Shown in pieces: positions 22,301-32,500 of a stretch of 64,000 nt of DNA. A program made the translations under genes and the position numbers. The stretch's first letter is position 1; each line of letters opens with the position of its first letter. The notes beneath the pieces were generated by a model. It had not been told where the DNA came from. It saw nothing but the letters and a program-made list of their open reading frames with translations, and searched no databases. The DNA comes from Uloborus plumipes (taxonomy: Eukaryota > Arthropoda > Arachnida > Araneae > Uloboridae). The stretch covers positions 1 through 64,000 of the forward strand of contig JAXGGA010004750.1 of the NCBI GenBank assembly GCA_038373865.1, written 5' to 3'.

Positions 22301-25300
22301 TGAGGCAGGCATAAGCCATATTTCGGTGTAAAAGCCCATAATTTTTGGAGCCTTTGCTAAAGTTAAAGAAAGATGGGAATCATCACGCTAATACATAAAT
22401 CTGCTAATTTTTCAAAAAAAAAAAGTTGGCACACTTCTTGCCTGTGATGATCGGGCAAGCGAAAAATCTTTAAAGTAGTCAAATGTATCACTTTTGGTTG
22501 GTTTCTTTTAAAGAAAATAAACAGCTTAAAAGGTCGTTGTTTTGTTTTAATAATTCTGCTTGTTTTATGACATGCAAATCAAAATGACTTGCCGCGATGT
22601 TGCTGAAAAAGATTTCTCTGAAAATGCTGGGTAAGGATCCTCCCCCTACTCGCTCATGACTCAAAAAAAAAATATATATATATATATATAAATATATAGT
22701 AACACATATCAGCATTTGAACTTAGAACTGCAGACAGATGGCTTGGGTTGTAGAAAAAAATGAGATTGGTTCTGATAGTTACCTACTTTTTAGAATTTTC
22801 GGCATCTAGTGTTTTTGGTGGGGTATTTTGGAAGAAAATTATCTGTTTTTTTTTTTTTCCTGATGCTTACAGGTGTGGTGTTTCGGTTATCTACAGGAAT
22901 TAATGTATTTTTTTGTCTGTTAATATTGGAAGCCCGGTATTGTCCATTTTGCTACATCTCCCTACTTCCGTATTTTTCCCGAATTTTCGGCGAATATTTC
23001 GGTTATTATTAATAACTTTCATCCATCATATAGACTCAGTGAAATGTAATCCTAGAATACTTAAATTATTTCATTTCAGTTTTTTTATAATTTTGATGCT
23101 TTTATTTTGAAAAATAAGATCTTTTATTTTGAAAAATAAGATCTCTTTGCATCCAATATGAAAATCAAATTTTACTCATTTTTCAAGCAAATTACTCTTT
23201 GTTAGGAGGCAAATAAATGAAAATGCTCTCTATTCTTAGTTCAGGTCGTTATTATAATTTTTTTCTGTTTTTGAGTCTAAAAGTTAAACGCTGAATGGAT
23301 CGTTTCTTTATATATTTGCTTTAATTGTGTCAACAAATATTAATAATGTGCATTATGGACCTTTAAAATGCAATTGTAAAATAATTTTACCAAAATAAAT
23401 TCTTTTCTATGCCATTGTTATGCTTTTGATGCCATTATTCCGAAAATTGCAATCTCTTTGCATCTGCTGCTGGAATCGGAATTTTCGGGTATTTGATGTT
23501 TACTGCGCTTTTTTAAGATGAAAATAACTAAAATTCAACTTTATTTTGTGTAAAATTAAAATGTTTTAAACGAAATTCCATGTTTATTAGGAGTGCTATG
23601 CGTCAAAAAGTGAAATACTGAATCAATGTCTGAATTTTATGTTTGTTTCAATTATTATAAGATTACATTTCAATTTTGCAATTGCATCCTCTCCCACTCA
23701 CCCCATTGATTTTTACAATTTTTAGCTTTTTCACGAAAAACGGATCCTGTGAAAAATCCTGGACAGACCTCTGGTCATAAAAGCTGATTATTGTGTTTGT
23801 AGCAGTGATATTCTAGTGATAATTCAGATCCTTCGCCTCCTTCTTGGCACTCCTACACTCATAATGGTGTTGATGTGAATGCTTAATGGAGGTACAATAA
23901 TTAAGGACTGTGCCTTCGGTACCAAAACTCAATGTCTTGGGCCTATCCTTGATGTCCTTTACAAGAAATCAAAAGTGTATGCATGAAACTTAAAATATAT
24001 TGTTCCATGTCCTTTAGAAGTAATCTAAAGTGTATGCATGCAACTTAAAATATATTGTTCCATACAGATAACATTTGTTTGAAAAATAGCTGTATTACTG
24101 ATAGGTTTAACTGTTTTCTTCACAGTACTAAAGTTGTAAAAGCTGACCATGTGTTTGTAGCAATATATTCTAGTGATAGTTTAGATCATTCGCCTCCTTC
24201 TTGGCACTCCTACACTCATATTGGTGTTAATGTGAATGCTTAATGGAGGTACAATAATTAAGGACTGTGCCTTCGGTACCAAGACCAATGTCTTGGGCCT
24301 ATCCTTGATGTCCTTTACAAGTAATTAAAAGTACATGCCGTGCTTGCAAACTTTTACGAATTTAGCATTCAATTTATGCATTTTGGTTGTTTTTTACTCC
24401 TTAACGCATCAGTCCAGATTTTTTTATGTATTTCAAAATCTTCCTTTATCCGCCCCTGCATAAATCTCCCATTTTAGTTTGCTGTTGTATTTTACCTCCT
24501 GGATGTCGCTAATATTGTGCTTATATTTTGCAGCAGAGAATTTAAACCATCCTCATTTTCTTTTCTTTTTTTCTTTTAAAAATTTACAGACTCTTCAGAT
24601 GGCCTTGTAATATCAGAATTATGGAATTTAGGTTGTAAAATTATGCAAAAGTTGAACAATGAGTATTTTTGTAACCCTGGATTTTAAAAATTTTGGCAAT
24701 CATATCAGCTAGACCCAAATGTTAAAATATATTAGTTCATTAACCCTTTGCACTGATATTTTTTTATGTCATTTAACCTTTTGGATCCGGCCTGTTCATA
24801 TAGAAATTTTTCTTTCGACCTAGGTAGTACCACAGTTTAACCCTAGATTTCTTTTCCATTGAAAAGAGAAGGTATAAACTCGTACCAGACGTATGAAACC
24901 TAGAAAAAAAAACCCGGCTCCAAAGGGTTCGAGTGAAAATTTCAACCCTGTCCTCTAAACTTAACTAGACAAGACTTATGGTACAACATGTGTACCGCTC
25001 GGTTCCTAATTACATTTGGGCAAATTTTTAATCCGATGAAATAGTGGTTTGTATGAAAACTTTTACTGATACCCATAAGTTGACGAGTATAGTATGCTTA
25101 ACTTAAAATATATTGGTACATACAGGTAACCTTTATTTGAAAAATAGCTGTATAACTGATAGGTTTCACTGTCTTCTTTACAGTATTAAAATTGTTGAAG
25201 CTGACCATGTGTTTGTAGCAATGTATTCTGGTGACTGTAGATCATTCTCCTTCTTGGCACTCCTACACTCATATTGGTGTTGATGTGAATGCTTAATGGA

Positions 25301-26373
25301 GGTACAATAATTAAGGACTGTGCCTTCGGTACCAAGACCCAATGTCTTGGGCCTATCCTTGATGTCCTTTACAAGTAGTCAAAAGTGTATGCATGAAACT
25401 TAAATATATTGGTCCATGCAGATAACATTTTTTCTTAAAATAGCTGCATTACTGATAGGTTTAACGGTCTATTTTACAGTATTAAAGTTGTAAAAGCTGA
25501 CCATGTGTTTGTAGCAATATATTCTAGTGACAGTTTAGATCATTCGCCTCCTTCTTGGCACTCCTACACTCATATTGGTGTTGATGTGAATGCTTAATGG
25601 AGGTACAATAATTAAGGACTGTGCCTTCGGTACCAAGACCCAATGTCTTGGGCCTATCCTTGATGTCCTTTACAAGTAGTCAAAAGTGTATGCATGAAAC
25701 TTAAATATATTGGTCCATGCAGGTAACATTTTTTCTTAAAATAGCTGCATTACTGATAGATTTAACTGTCTATTTTACAGTATTAAAGTTGTAAAAGCTG
25801 ACCATGTGTTTGTAGCAATATATTCTAGTGACAGTTTAGATCATTCGCCTCCTTCTTGGCACTCCTACACTCATATTGGTGTTGATGTGAATGCTTAATG
25901 GAGGTACAATAATTAAGGACTGTGCCTTCGGTACCAAGACCCAATGTCTTGGGCCTATCCTTGATGTCCTTTACAAGTAATTAAAAGTATGTCTGAGAAT
26001 TATACATTAAAAAAAATCTGTATAGATATAACTTAAAAATTTACCAGGTACATGTCTTGAATACAATTTTTACATTGCAAAAAGCAATAAGCCCCAGAAG
26101 ATTATCTGTCAATTTGTTTTTTTTATGCCTGTTGATTATACTTAGGAATGTATGACATGCAGTACAGTATAATATTTAGCAATACCGTCGTAACTCTTGT
26201 GTTTTACAGAGTATTTGTTGTGAATGCCAAAAAACTTATCTTAGTGAAGGCTAACTGCTTTTGGTAGCAATAAGCAAAAAAAAATGTATACTGTAGTGAC
26301 ATCTGAATGCCAGAAATGTAATTATTTTTTTTTCTCTCTCTCTTTAGGTTTGCAGGTGAAGGAACTGAAATGA
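19298..26373 (+). CDS. RPL38: 60S ribosomal protein L38 (eL38), spliced gene
   Basis: Exons 19298-19300, 20398-20458, 21876-21998 and 26348-26373 join in phase to exactly 70 codons, the usual length of eL38. The product is a component of the large ribosomal subunit in the cytoplasm. Recognisable segments are [17 protein letters not shown] near the N-terminus, [20 protein letters not shown] in the middle, and [19 protein letters not shown] at the end. All introns start GT and end AG. The first coding exon contributes only the ATG, as in other animal RPL38 genes that I recall. The second intron carries a Tigger-like element (19666-20327). The 4.3-kb last intron carries five H/ACA snoRNA copies. 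AATAAA follows the stop at 26390. Confidence 0.97.
19666..20327. mobile_element. Tigger/pogo-like miniature transposon in RPL38 intron
   Basis: The ends are inverted: CAGTGGAACCACGATTTAAC at the left, and the complement of CAGTGAAACCTCGATTTAAC at the right (ACGTTAAATCGAGGTTTCAC-TG). CAGTGRAACC ends of this kind are typical of pogo/Tigger elements. The right end abuts TA; the left duplication is eroded. No transposase was seen. Confidence 0.75.
20398..20458 (+). CDS. RPL38: RPL38 coding exon 2
   Basis: The acceptor TTTTTTTTTCTAG precedes CCTCGTCAAATAATGG and the donor GTGAGT follows. It encodes residues 2-21 plus one base ([20 protein letters not shown]). Confidence 0.96.
20459..21875 (+). 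other. RPL38 intron between coding exons 2 and 3
   Basis: This is an AT-rich intron with two poly-C runs (21367-21379 and 21542-21559). No embedded RNA or element was recognised. Confidence 0.7.
21876..21998 (+). CDS. RPL38: RPL38 coding exon 3
   Basis: It starts after TTGTTATAG and ends before GTATGT. It encodes the basic core of eL38, [20 protein letters not shown] through KLKQSLPP, and leaves one base of the glycine codon. Confidence 0.97.
22155..23773. mobile_element. Probable hAT-like element in RPL38 last intron
   Basis: The left end CAGGGGTCTGGCCAG and the right end CTGGACAGACCTCTG are inverted repeats of the hAT type (CAGRGGTCTGKCCAG). The flanking 8 bases do not match each other, so the duplication is lost or the ends are misjudged. 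The interior includes an AT run and no transposase. Confidence 0.45.
23835..23966 (+). ncRNA. H/ACA box snoRNA, tandem copy 1
   Basis: The 5' hairpin has lower stem GCCTCC/GGAGGT and upper stem CAC...ACACT/GGTGT...GTG, followed by box H (ACAATA). The 3' hairpin (lower stem AAGGAC/GTCCTT) ends three bases before the 3' end with an ACA box. Pocket arms TTCTTGG and AATGCTT are complementary to 18S rRNA CCAAGAA and AAGCAUU. This is the most diverged copy: the upper 3' stem has one mismatch (CCAAAAC), but the guide arms are unchanged. Confidence 0.82.
24008..24040 (+). pseudogene. Truncated remnant of the snoRNA repeat unit
   Basis: GTCCTTTAGAAGTAATCTAA followed by AGTGTATGCATG matches the last few bases of the snoRNA and its downstream flank, with ACA changed to AGA. 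It appears to be the stump of another unit. Confidence 0.6.
24192..24322 (+). ncRNA. H/ACA box snoRNA, tandem copy 2
   Basis: It has the same two-hairpin, box H and ACA layout as the other copies. Stem GCCTCC/GGAGGT, pocket arms TTCTTGG and AATGCTT, box ACAATA, upper 3' stem CCAAGAC/GTCTTGG with a 4-base loop, and ACA at 24317 are all intact. The few differences fall in loops. Confidence 0.86.
24777..25009 (-). mobile_element. Miniature inverted-repeat element, TTAA-type, copy 2
   Basis: This is the inverted counterpart of 2018-2246, running from CCTTTTGGATCCGGCC to GAGCGGTAC-type sequence and CGGTTCCTA. TTAA (24773-24776) abuts the left end. It interrupts the spacing between snoRNA copies 2 and 3. 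A second TTAACCCTTTGCAC end at 24740 hints at another piggyBac-like element around it. Confidence 0.6.
25245..25376 (+). ncRNA. H/ACA box snoRNA, tandem copy 3
   Basis: Guide arms, box H, 3' hairpin and ACA (25371) are identical to copies 4 and 5. A 3-base deletion shortens the start of the lower 5' stem, leaving TCTCC to pair with GGAGG by five pairs, one of them a wobble. Confidence 0.84.
25546..25677 (+). ncRNA. H/ACA box snoRNA, tandem copy 4
   Basis: This is a consensus copy of 132 nt. The 5' hairpin is GCCTCC-TTCTTGG-CAC-(loop)-GTG-AATGCTT-AAT-GGAGGT, so the distance from the pocket base to box H is 16 nt, within the normal 14-16. The 3' hairpin pairs AAGGAC with GTCCTT and CCAAGAC with GTCTTGG, and ACA lies 3 nt from the end. 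It lies in a 301-bp repeat unit shared with copies 3 and 5. Such RNAs act in the nucleolus with dyskerin to convert uridine to pseudouridine. Expression is presumed to be by processing from the spliced RPL38 intron. Confidence 0.88.
25847..25978 (+). ncRNA. H/ACA box snoRNA, tandem copy 5
   Basis: It is identical to copy 4 across the two hairpins, box H (ACAATA) and ACA box (25973). It is the copy nearest to the last RPL38 exon, about 370 bases upstream of it. Confidence 0.88.
26201..26300 (+). pseudogene. Degenerate flank of the snoRNA repeat unit
   Basis: TTTTACAGAGTATTTGTTG and the following GGCTAACTGCTTTTGGTAGC and GTATACTGTAGTGAC parallel the flank preceding each snoRNA (TTTTACAGTATTAAAGTTG, AGCTGACC, TTTGTAGCAATATATTCTAG). 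No snoRNA follows, so this is either the ancestral flank or an old copy that lost the RNA. Confidence 0.5.
26348..26373 (+). CDS. RPL38: RPL38 last coding exon
   Basis: After a CT-rich tract and TTTAG, the exon completes the glycine codon and reads LQVKELK then TGA (26371-26373). Confidence 0.96.
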
Positions 26374-26389
26374 CTTTGTTTTTGTAAAC

Positions 26390-26395
26390 AATAAA
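26390..26395 (+). terminator. Polyadenylation signal of RPL38
   Basis: AATAAA lies 17 bases after the stop codon. Further AATAAA-type sequences near 26481-26490 could serve as alternatives. Confidence 0.7.
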
Positions 26396-26514
26396 TGCAT
26401 TGTTTCATAAACTGTAAATTTATTTTATTTTTGTCACTACATTTATGTGGTCAACTTGGGTTTATATTTTAAGTGTATGTAATAAATAAACTTCAGTTAT
26501 ATACTTGAATTCAC

Positions 26515-27053
26515 TAGAGAAAATTTTATTTATGCTGTCCCCAGTGCTGGTAGTTGTGAGAAATTTTGTTGCCTGGAATATGGTTTGTTATTGTAAAACT
26601 GATGCAGATTCAATGTAAATTTGTTTAAAATCACCTAAAGAACGGAAAAATTCTTCAGTTTTTCATTAAAAGCTGGCTAAGTTATTTAGACTTGCCATTT
26701 TTGGCCAACATAAATCCATCAAATTTCATATTTGTGCTACAGGAGTTCCTCCAAATACTTCTTCTCAACTACAGCACTGGCAAGAACTAATACAGGATTG
26801 CCAATGCAACACCACCAAGAAAACCTAAAAAACACATGAAGTTTGGGGGGAGGGGGGGTTATAAGAAGTTTTAATAATTTTCATACGAACATGAAAAATA
26901 CCAAGAATTTTTTTTCATTTGGTTAGAAAATTTATCAATTGTTAATGTGTTATTTAGCTCTAAGGTAGAAAGAAGAACAGAGCTGTAAAAGTAGGAACAT
27001 GCTGAAGTCTTGTCGGGATTTCTCTGGAATATCATAATCCTTATTATCTATGC
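26515..27053. other. Intergenic stretch after RPL38
   Basis: No coding or RNA feature was recognised. Confidence 0.4.
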
Positions 27054-28808
27054 CAGGGGTTCCCAAACTTTTTTGTTCCATGGACCCCTTGCCTAGTTTT
27101 CGAATTTCCCGTGGACCTCCCTCCTTGGGGTCGTTCCAAAACTAATCAGGAATTGTAATAATACAGCTCGGATATTCTAAAACCGGGAATTAAATGATGG
27201 TTAAGTTCCATTTATTGATATGCTAAAACAACCAGGTGACAACGTTCCAAAAGCTTCAGTTTGACTGTTTAATTCAGAGTAATAAAATAAAATTTTTAAA
27301 AAGAAAACATATTAAGAGAAAAACATAACATTTTTGTGCCTACTTTTATAAAAGAAATGGCACTTAAATCAGCTAATATTCTTTTATATAACTTCCTCCT
27401 TTGTTGAAGTCTGTTAAAAATAGGTGTGCAAGGAAAACAAGAAGTTCTGTTAAGAACTAAACGAGCCTACTTTCCCGTACATCGATATCGGCATTCTGGC
27501 ATCTGATCAATATTCTATTAATTATCTGAAACTGAAAATTATGTCAAACATACCTTTTTAGCACTTAAAGCTGATTTCTAAAAGCAAAATATACCCCTCT
27601 CATCGGATGAAATAGACACGTAAAAAAGAAATGAACGAGTAAATAAAGTTTTGTCGCACCATTTAAAGAATAACTGTCATACTTCTTCCGTAGAAAAATT
27701 CCACAATCGTTTTCAGAAAAAAAAAAAATAAACAAATAAAAGAACAAAGAACATTCAAAACACATTTTATCAGAGAAAGAAATAAAATCGTTCGTTAATA
27801 AAATGTCTCGAATTTCATTTTTAATCCGTTGCCAGTTAATAAATATAAATAAATAATAAAATGCTCTCGTGAATTAAAAATTTTTGTTAACAAAAAAAAT
27901 CGTCTGCTAAAAAAAAAAAAAACAAGAATAATAATAATAAATTAAACAAAACAAATAAATAAATAAACAAACAAAAAATCGTCTGCCCAGTCAGTCATTT
28001 TTTCTGAGCCCGCATTTCCGCCTTATTGTCGGAATCCGAGTCCTTACAGAAGATTATTTAGAAAAGTACTTTACAATACATTATTTATCAAAACCATTTT
28101 CTTACAAAGTTAGTTTGAAAGAAATCCGCCTTTAAGTTCAGAATCAACATTCAATTAAAATTTCCCCGTAGGTGCTCATGTTAAAAAATTTTCTGAACGG
28201 TTCATCATTGAACGAAAAATGGTTCAAATTGAAAAGTGAAATATGGGAATGAGTCTCTCCGAGATCTTTCGAACAAAGAAAAGTTTATTCAATTCGGACG
28301 GTTCACTTAAAAGTTATTGGGTGGGGAAAGGTTGTTTGAACGGTGCAATGTTGAACGAAAAAATGTTCAAATTGAAAATTTAAATACGGTAATGAAGTAT
28401 CCTTGCCGAGATCTTTCGAACAAAAAAAACTTTGTCCAAATCGGAATGTTCATTCAAAACTTATTAGGGGGGGACAGACAGACCGACCGACCGACACACA
28501 AATTCCCCATCTCAATACCCTACTTACAAATTTTTAATTTTTCGATATTCATTTTACCTTTTTATTTATTTAACTTGGCGATATTTTTTTAGATGCATTA
28601 AGCTACTTTTCATACTTTTTTCGTCTTTCTTTTATTTTTAATGGGAAAGTAGGCTAAAAAGGAAACTGTTTTAAGTGGGACAGAGTGAATTTGGTGCACC
28701 TACAAAGGGACCCCTATTTGTATCTTGTGGACCGCCAATTTTTTCTTTCCTTTATATGGACCCCTTGCTAACTCTGGGGGTCCCTGTGGACCACTTTGGG
28801 AACCACTG
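27054..28808. mobile_element. hAT element with CAGGGGTTCCCAAA ends and nested repeat
   Basis: CAGGGGTTCCCAAACTTTTT at the left is matched inverted by CTTTGGGAACCACTG at the right, with further inverted similarity in the GGACCCC stretches. The flanking 8 bases are only partly alike (ATCTATGC versus ATCATTCC). Most of the interior is the nested element at about 27436-28654. Confidence 0.72.
27436..28654 (-). mobile_element. Repeat with CCTACTTTCCC inverted ends, left copy
   Basis: The sequence recurs inverted at 30284-31467. Both ends carry AGCCTACTTTCCC in opposite orientation, and one flank has a short hairpin (AGTTCTTaac-AGAACT type). Inside are a (CCGA/CAGA)n microsatellite and repeated phrases around AACTTATTAGG and GTTCAAATTGAAAA. 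The layout resembles the Helentron-like repeats at 37341 and 43195. Confidence 0.65.
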
Positions 28809-28929
28809 ATCATTCCATCCATGGACTGCAGTTTCGTGCTTGTTGGCACTCGTCAGCCTGGAGTAGAAACAAACAGCTGGAGGCAAAAATCATATAGAAG
28901 CAAAGAAGGCCAAAAAAATTGGTAGCTAA

Positions 28930-29440
28930 TCGAGATAAGCCGGGCTCGCCCCGAGCCCGAGACGGACTCTGGTCCTTTAACTTCAAGCAGCTTTCGGGCT
29001 TGGGCTCGATCTCATATTAAGATAGTCAGTTTTTATACAAATACAACGTTCACGGAATAAAATATTGGGGTACTTAAAGAGCGTGAGAACAGTTTTTCTT
29101 AATGGCAGAATTGGGATTTGTTCAGGAAGAGAAATGACATCTATCACCTTATCACCCACTCCCATACATCGTTTCTCAGTTTCCGCACATCGGAAAAAAT
29201 TAAAATAATAATAATAATAATTCAAAAATATAGCACCCACTTATAATATATTTGCAATTGCTATTACGATATACTATATGGCAGTGCATCCAATGTGGAA
29301 ATTAAAAATATATATATTGATTTTTGATACACTCGGGCTCGGGCCGGGTCGGACTCAAAACAAGACAATATCACTCGGGCTCGGATTAAAAATTCTCGGG
29401 CTCGGGCCTTCAAAAGTGAGCCCGAACTCGTCTCTAGTAG
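28930..29440. repeat. Element with CGGGCTCGG-rich ends
   Basis: GC-rich blocks (CCGGGCTCGCCCCGAGCCCG near 28938, CTCGGGCTCGGGCCGGGTCG near 29332, more near 29375 and 29396) sit at both ends of an AT-rich middle containing (AAT)n. GAGACGGACT near the left and AACTCGTCTC at the right are roughly inverted, so this is probably a decayed inverted-repeat element. Confidence 0.45.
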
Positions 29441-30283
29441 CTAAGGTGAAGTGAGAGCATCATCAGCAGAAACTTGCGGCTGGGCGGTAACTTACCGCTT
29501 TATACTTTATTATCTGGTTCAAAAATACTTTTGTCATGGTGATCACTAGGGTGTACCGGATATCCGGCAGGCTTTTTAATGATCCGTTTTCGTCACTCCT
29601 TTTTGCAGGGATGAAAATCTTCCGCAGATCCGCGATTTTCCGCTTTTTTGTATTTTTCTTTGTTTCTGCCATCAAAAAATTTATGTTGCATTAAGTTTGG
29701 AAAAAAAATAAAAATACACTCATTATTAAAATGAAGCTTGAAATAAGTTGAATTTAACTAGCAGAGGTTGAAATTATTTCCAACTTCCAAAATAATGGAA
29801 ACGTTTTTAGGATGCAGCAGGATTGAAATCTCAAGTATGACCTTCAAGTATCGGCGAACTATGTACTCTAATTTGGCATGCTGCCAAAAACATAGGTTTC
29901 CATTGTAGGAGGTAGAAATTAAGGAAGTTAGGCTAAAATGTTCAAGATCTTAGTCAAAAAATTGGAAAAATTATTTTGAAACAAAATATTTTAATAAATT
30001 TAAAATTTATTAAAATAACAAAAGACAATACAATATTAATCAGAAAATTTATTTCCTGAGATACACGTATCTAATTCATCAAAAATTGCACCCCCCCCCC
30101 CTTTTTTTTTGTACATTGTTGTGAATGACTTAAAAATAAATTGAATGAGCAATTAAAAAGTTTTTAAAATATTTACTTTCGATTTCACGGCGCAAATTAA
30201 GAGGAAATCTTGCATGACTAACTTCGCATAATCTGGAAAAAAAATCTCTCTGAATTTTAAGCATCGCAATTTTTCCTCTTTTT
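29441..30283. other. AT-rich stretch with no recognised feature
   Basis: Nothing was recognised apart from a poly-C/poly-T junction near 30092-30110. Confidence 0.4.
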
Positions 30284-31467
30284 AGCCTACTTTCCCGTTA
30301 AAAATAAAAGCAAGACGAAAAAAGTATTAAAAGTGGCTTAATGCATCTAAAAAATATCGCCAAGTCCAAAAAATATCGCCAAGTTAAAAAAAATATCGCC
30401 AAGTCCAAAAAATATCGCCAAGTTAAAAAAAATATCGCCAAGTTCAAAAAATAATGCCAAGTTAAAAAAATAAAAAGGTGAAATGAATATCGAAAAATTT
30501 AAAATTTGAAAGTAGGGTATTGAGATGGGGAATTTGTGCGTCGGTCGGTCGGTCTGTCTGTCTGTCTGTCCCCCCCTAATAACTTTTGAATGAACATTCC
30601 GATTTGGACAAACTTTTTTTGTTGGAAAGATCTCGGCGAGTACAGCTCATTCCCATATTTGATTTTTCGATTTGAACAATTTTTGGTTCAACTTTGAGCC
30701 GTTCAAATAACCGGTCCCGCGATACTAACTTTTTAATGAACAGTCCGATTTGAACAAACTTTTTTTTGTTGGAAAGAACTTTTCAAGGATACTTCATTCC
30801 TGTATTTACATTTCCGATTTGAACAATTTTTCGTTCAACATTGAACCGCTCAAACAAGCTGTCACCCCTAATAACTTTTGAGTAAACAGTCCGAAAAAAA
30901 AATGACTGACTGTGCAGATAATTTTTTGTTTATTTATTCATTTGTTTTATTGAATTTATTATTATTATTATTTTTGGCAGACGATTTTTTTTGTAACAAA
31001 AATGTTTCATTCACGAGAGCATTTTATTCTTTATTTATATTTAACAACTGGCAACGGATTAAAAGTGAAATTCGAGACATTTTATCAACGGACGAGTTTT
31101 TTTTTTTTTTTCTTTTTTTTTTCTTTTTTTTTTTCTTTCTTTGATAAAATGTGTTTTGATGTACTTTGTACTTTTAATTTCTTTTTGAAAACAATTGAGG
31201 AATTTTTCTACGGAAGAACTGTAACAGTTACATTCTTTAAAAGGTGCGACAAAACTTTATTTATTCATTTATTTACTTTTTTTGTGTCTATTTCATCTGA
31301 TGAGAGGGGTATGATTTGCTTTTAGAAATCAGCTTCAAGTGCTAAAAAGGTATGTTTGACATAATTTTTAGTCTCAGATAATCAAGAGAATAATGATCAG
31401 ATGCTAGAATGCCGATGTCGATGTACGGGAAAGTAGGCTCGTTTAGTTCTTGACAGAACTTCTTGTT
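30284..31467 (+). mobile_element. Repeat with CCTACTTTCCC inverted ends, right copy
   Basis: It is the mirror of 27436-28654. It starts AGCCTACTTTCCCGTTAAAA and ends ACGGGAAAGTAGGCT plus the hairpin AGTTCT-tgac-AGAACT. Within it a short ATATCGCCAAGT unit is repeated about six times (30351-30470), followed by a (GGTC/TGTC)n run and three related phrases (ACTTTTGAATGAACATTCCG type). Confidence 0.65.
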
Positions 31468-31940
31468 TGACATTGATCTGTTTTCATCCCTGTCTTTGGA
31501 TTGGATATCTGGCAGGTTTTTGCAGGATATCTGGTATTAATGTGGGGGTTAAAGTGGAGATTTTCTTTTGCAAAATTTACAATTAAAAATTTCATTGTTT
31601 GATGTTTATTTCAGATGATGTAATAACTTTTCATGTTTTCTTTACTAATTCTTGCTTCTGAAACAAAAATTACATTGTTTACTGCCGATTTTGTACTGCA
31701 TTGTGCATATTTTTTCACAATTCCAGTTTAAGTATTATTGTTTTCAGTTTTTCAAAAATAGTTTATTAGTGAACTTGAAACCCAGAAAGCGATTGGCATT
31801 GAAAAAGTGAACGTGTTGAGCATGACTCAATATGTTGTCTTGTGCCAGCTAGGCAGGCAATTTGAAGTGGGCTTGCTTCACTTTTCCAACTGTACCTTGT
31901 TTTCAAGAAAATGAAACACAACTAAAAATTATTTTTAAGA
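31468..31940. other. AT-rich stretch with no recognised feature
   Basis: No element or gene was recognised here. Confidence 0.35.
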
Positions 31941-31942
31941 TA

Positions 31943-32116
31943 CAGTCGAGCCCGCTTATTAGAATATCGCTTAAAGGAATATCCCGCTTAATGTAATACG
32001 TTTTCAATGTACCAAACCATTGAAATGCATTATTTTCATCCCGGATAATGGAATGTCCCGCTTATTAGAATATTTTTTCGTGGCAAAATGGCTATTCCAT
32101 TAAGCGGGTTCGACTG
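31943..32116. mobile_element. Tigger-like miniature element, TA duplication
   Basis: CAGTCGAGCCCGCTTA at the left and TAAGCGGGTTCGACTG at the right are inverted repeats, and TA flanks both ends (31941-31942 and 32117-32118). It has an internal CCCGCTTATTAGAATAT repeat. At 174 bp it is non-autonomous. Confidence 0.88.
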
Positions 32117-32118
32117 TA

Positions 32119-32500
32119 ATTTTTTTTTTTTTTTTCATTTTAAGAGAATACTTACCTTTATTTTTTGGAATCGTGTAAAATTTTGATTATTTAAGCTTTT
32201 GTTAATTATTAAAAAAAAAAAGGAAACTGGCTCTGTTTTAATATTTTCTTTTTAACTTGTATGTTAGAAAATTTTTACATACATATTATTCTTAATAAAA
32301 ATAATTTCAAAGTGAAATTTTATTTTTATGTTACTGTAAAATTGGAACACAAGAAAATTTATTACTTTATAACGAAGTTTAAAAAGTTCTTACTCATCAT
32401 GTAAATGTAATAACAATTGTGACTCATTTTAAGAATTAATTCGTAAAACTCTAGTAATTTATGTATTAATATGAAAAAAAAAAAAGTTTATCTAAGCCTT
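32119..32500. other. AT-rich stretch with no recognised feature
   Basis: Homopolymer-rich sequence with nothing recognised. Confidence 0.35.

Noticed and set aside
23835..25978. The regularly spaced repeats as a CRISPR-like array
   Set aside because: Units are about 300 bp with an H/ACA fold, lie in a eukaryotic intron, and have no short repeat-spacer pattern.
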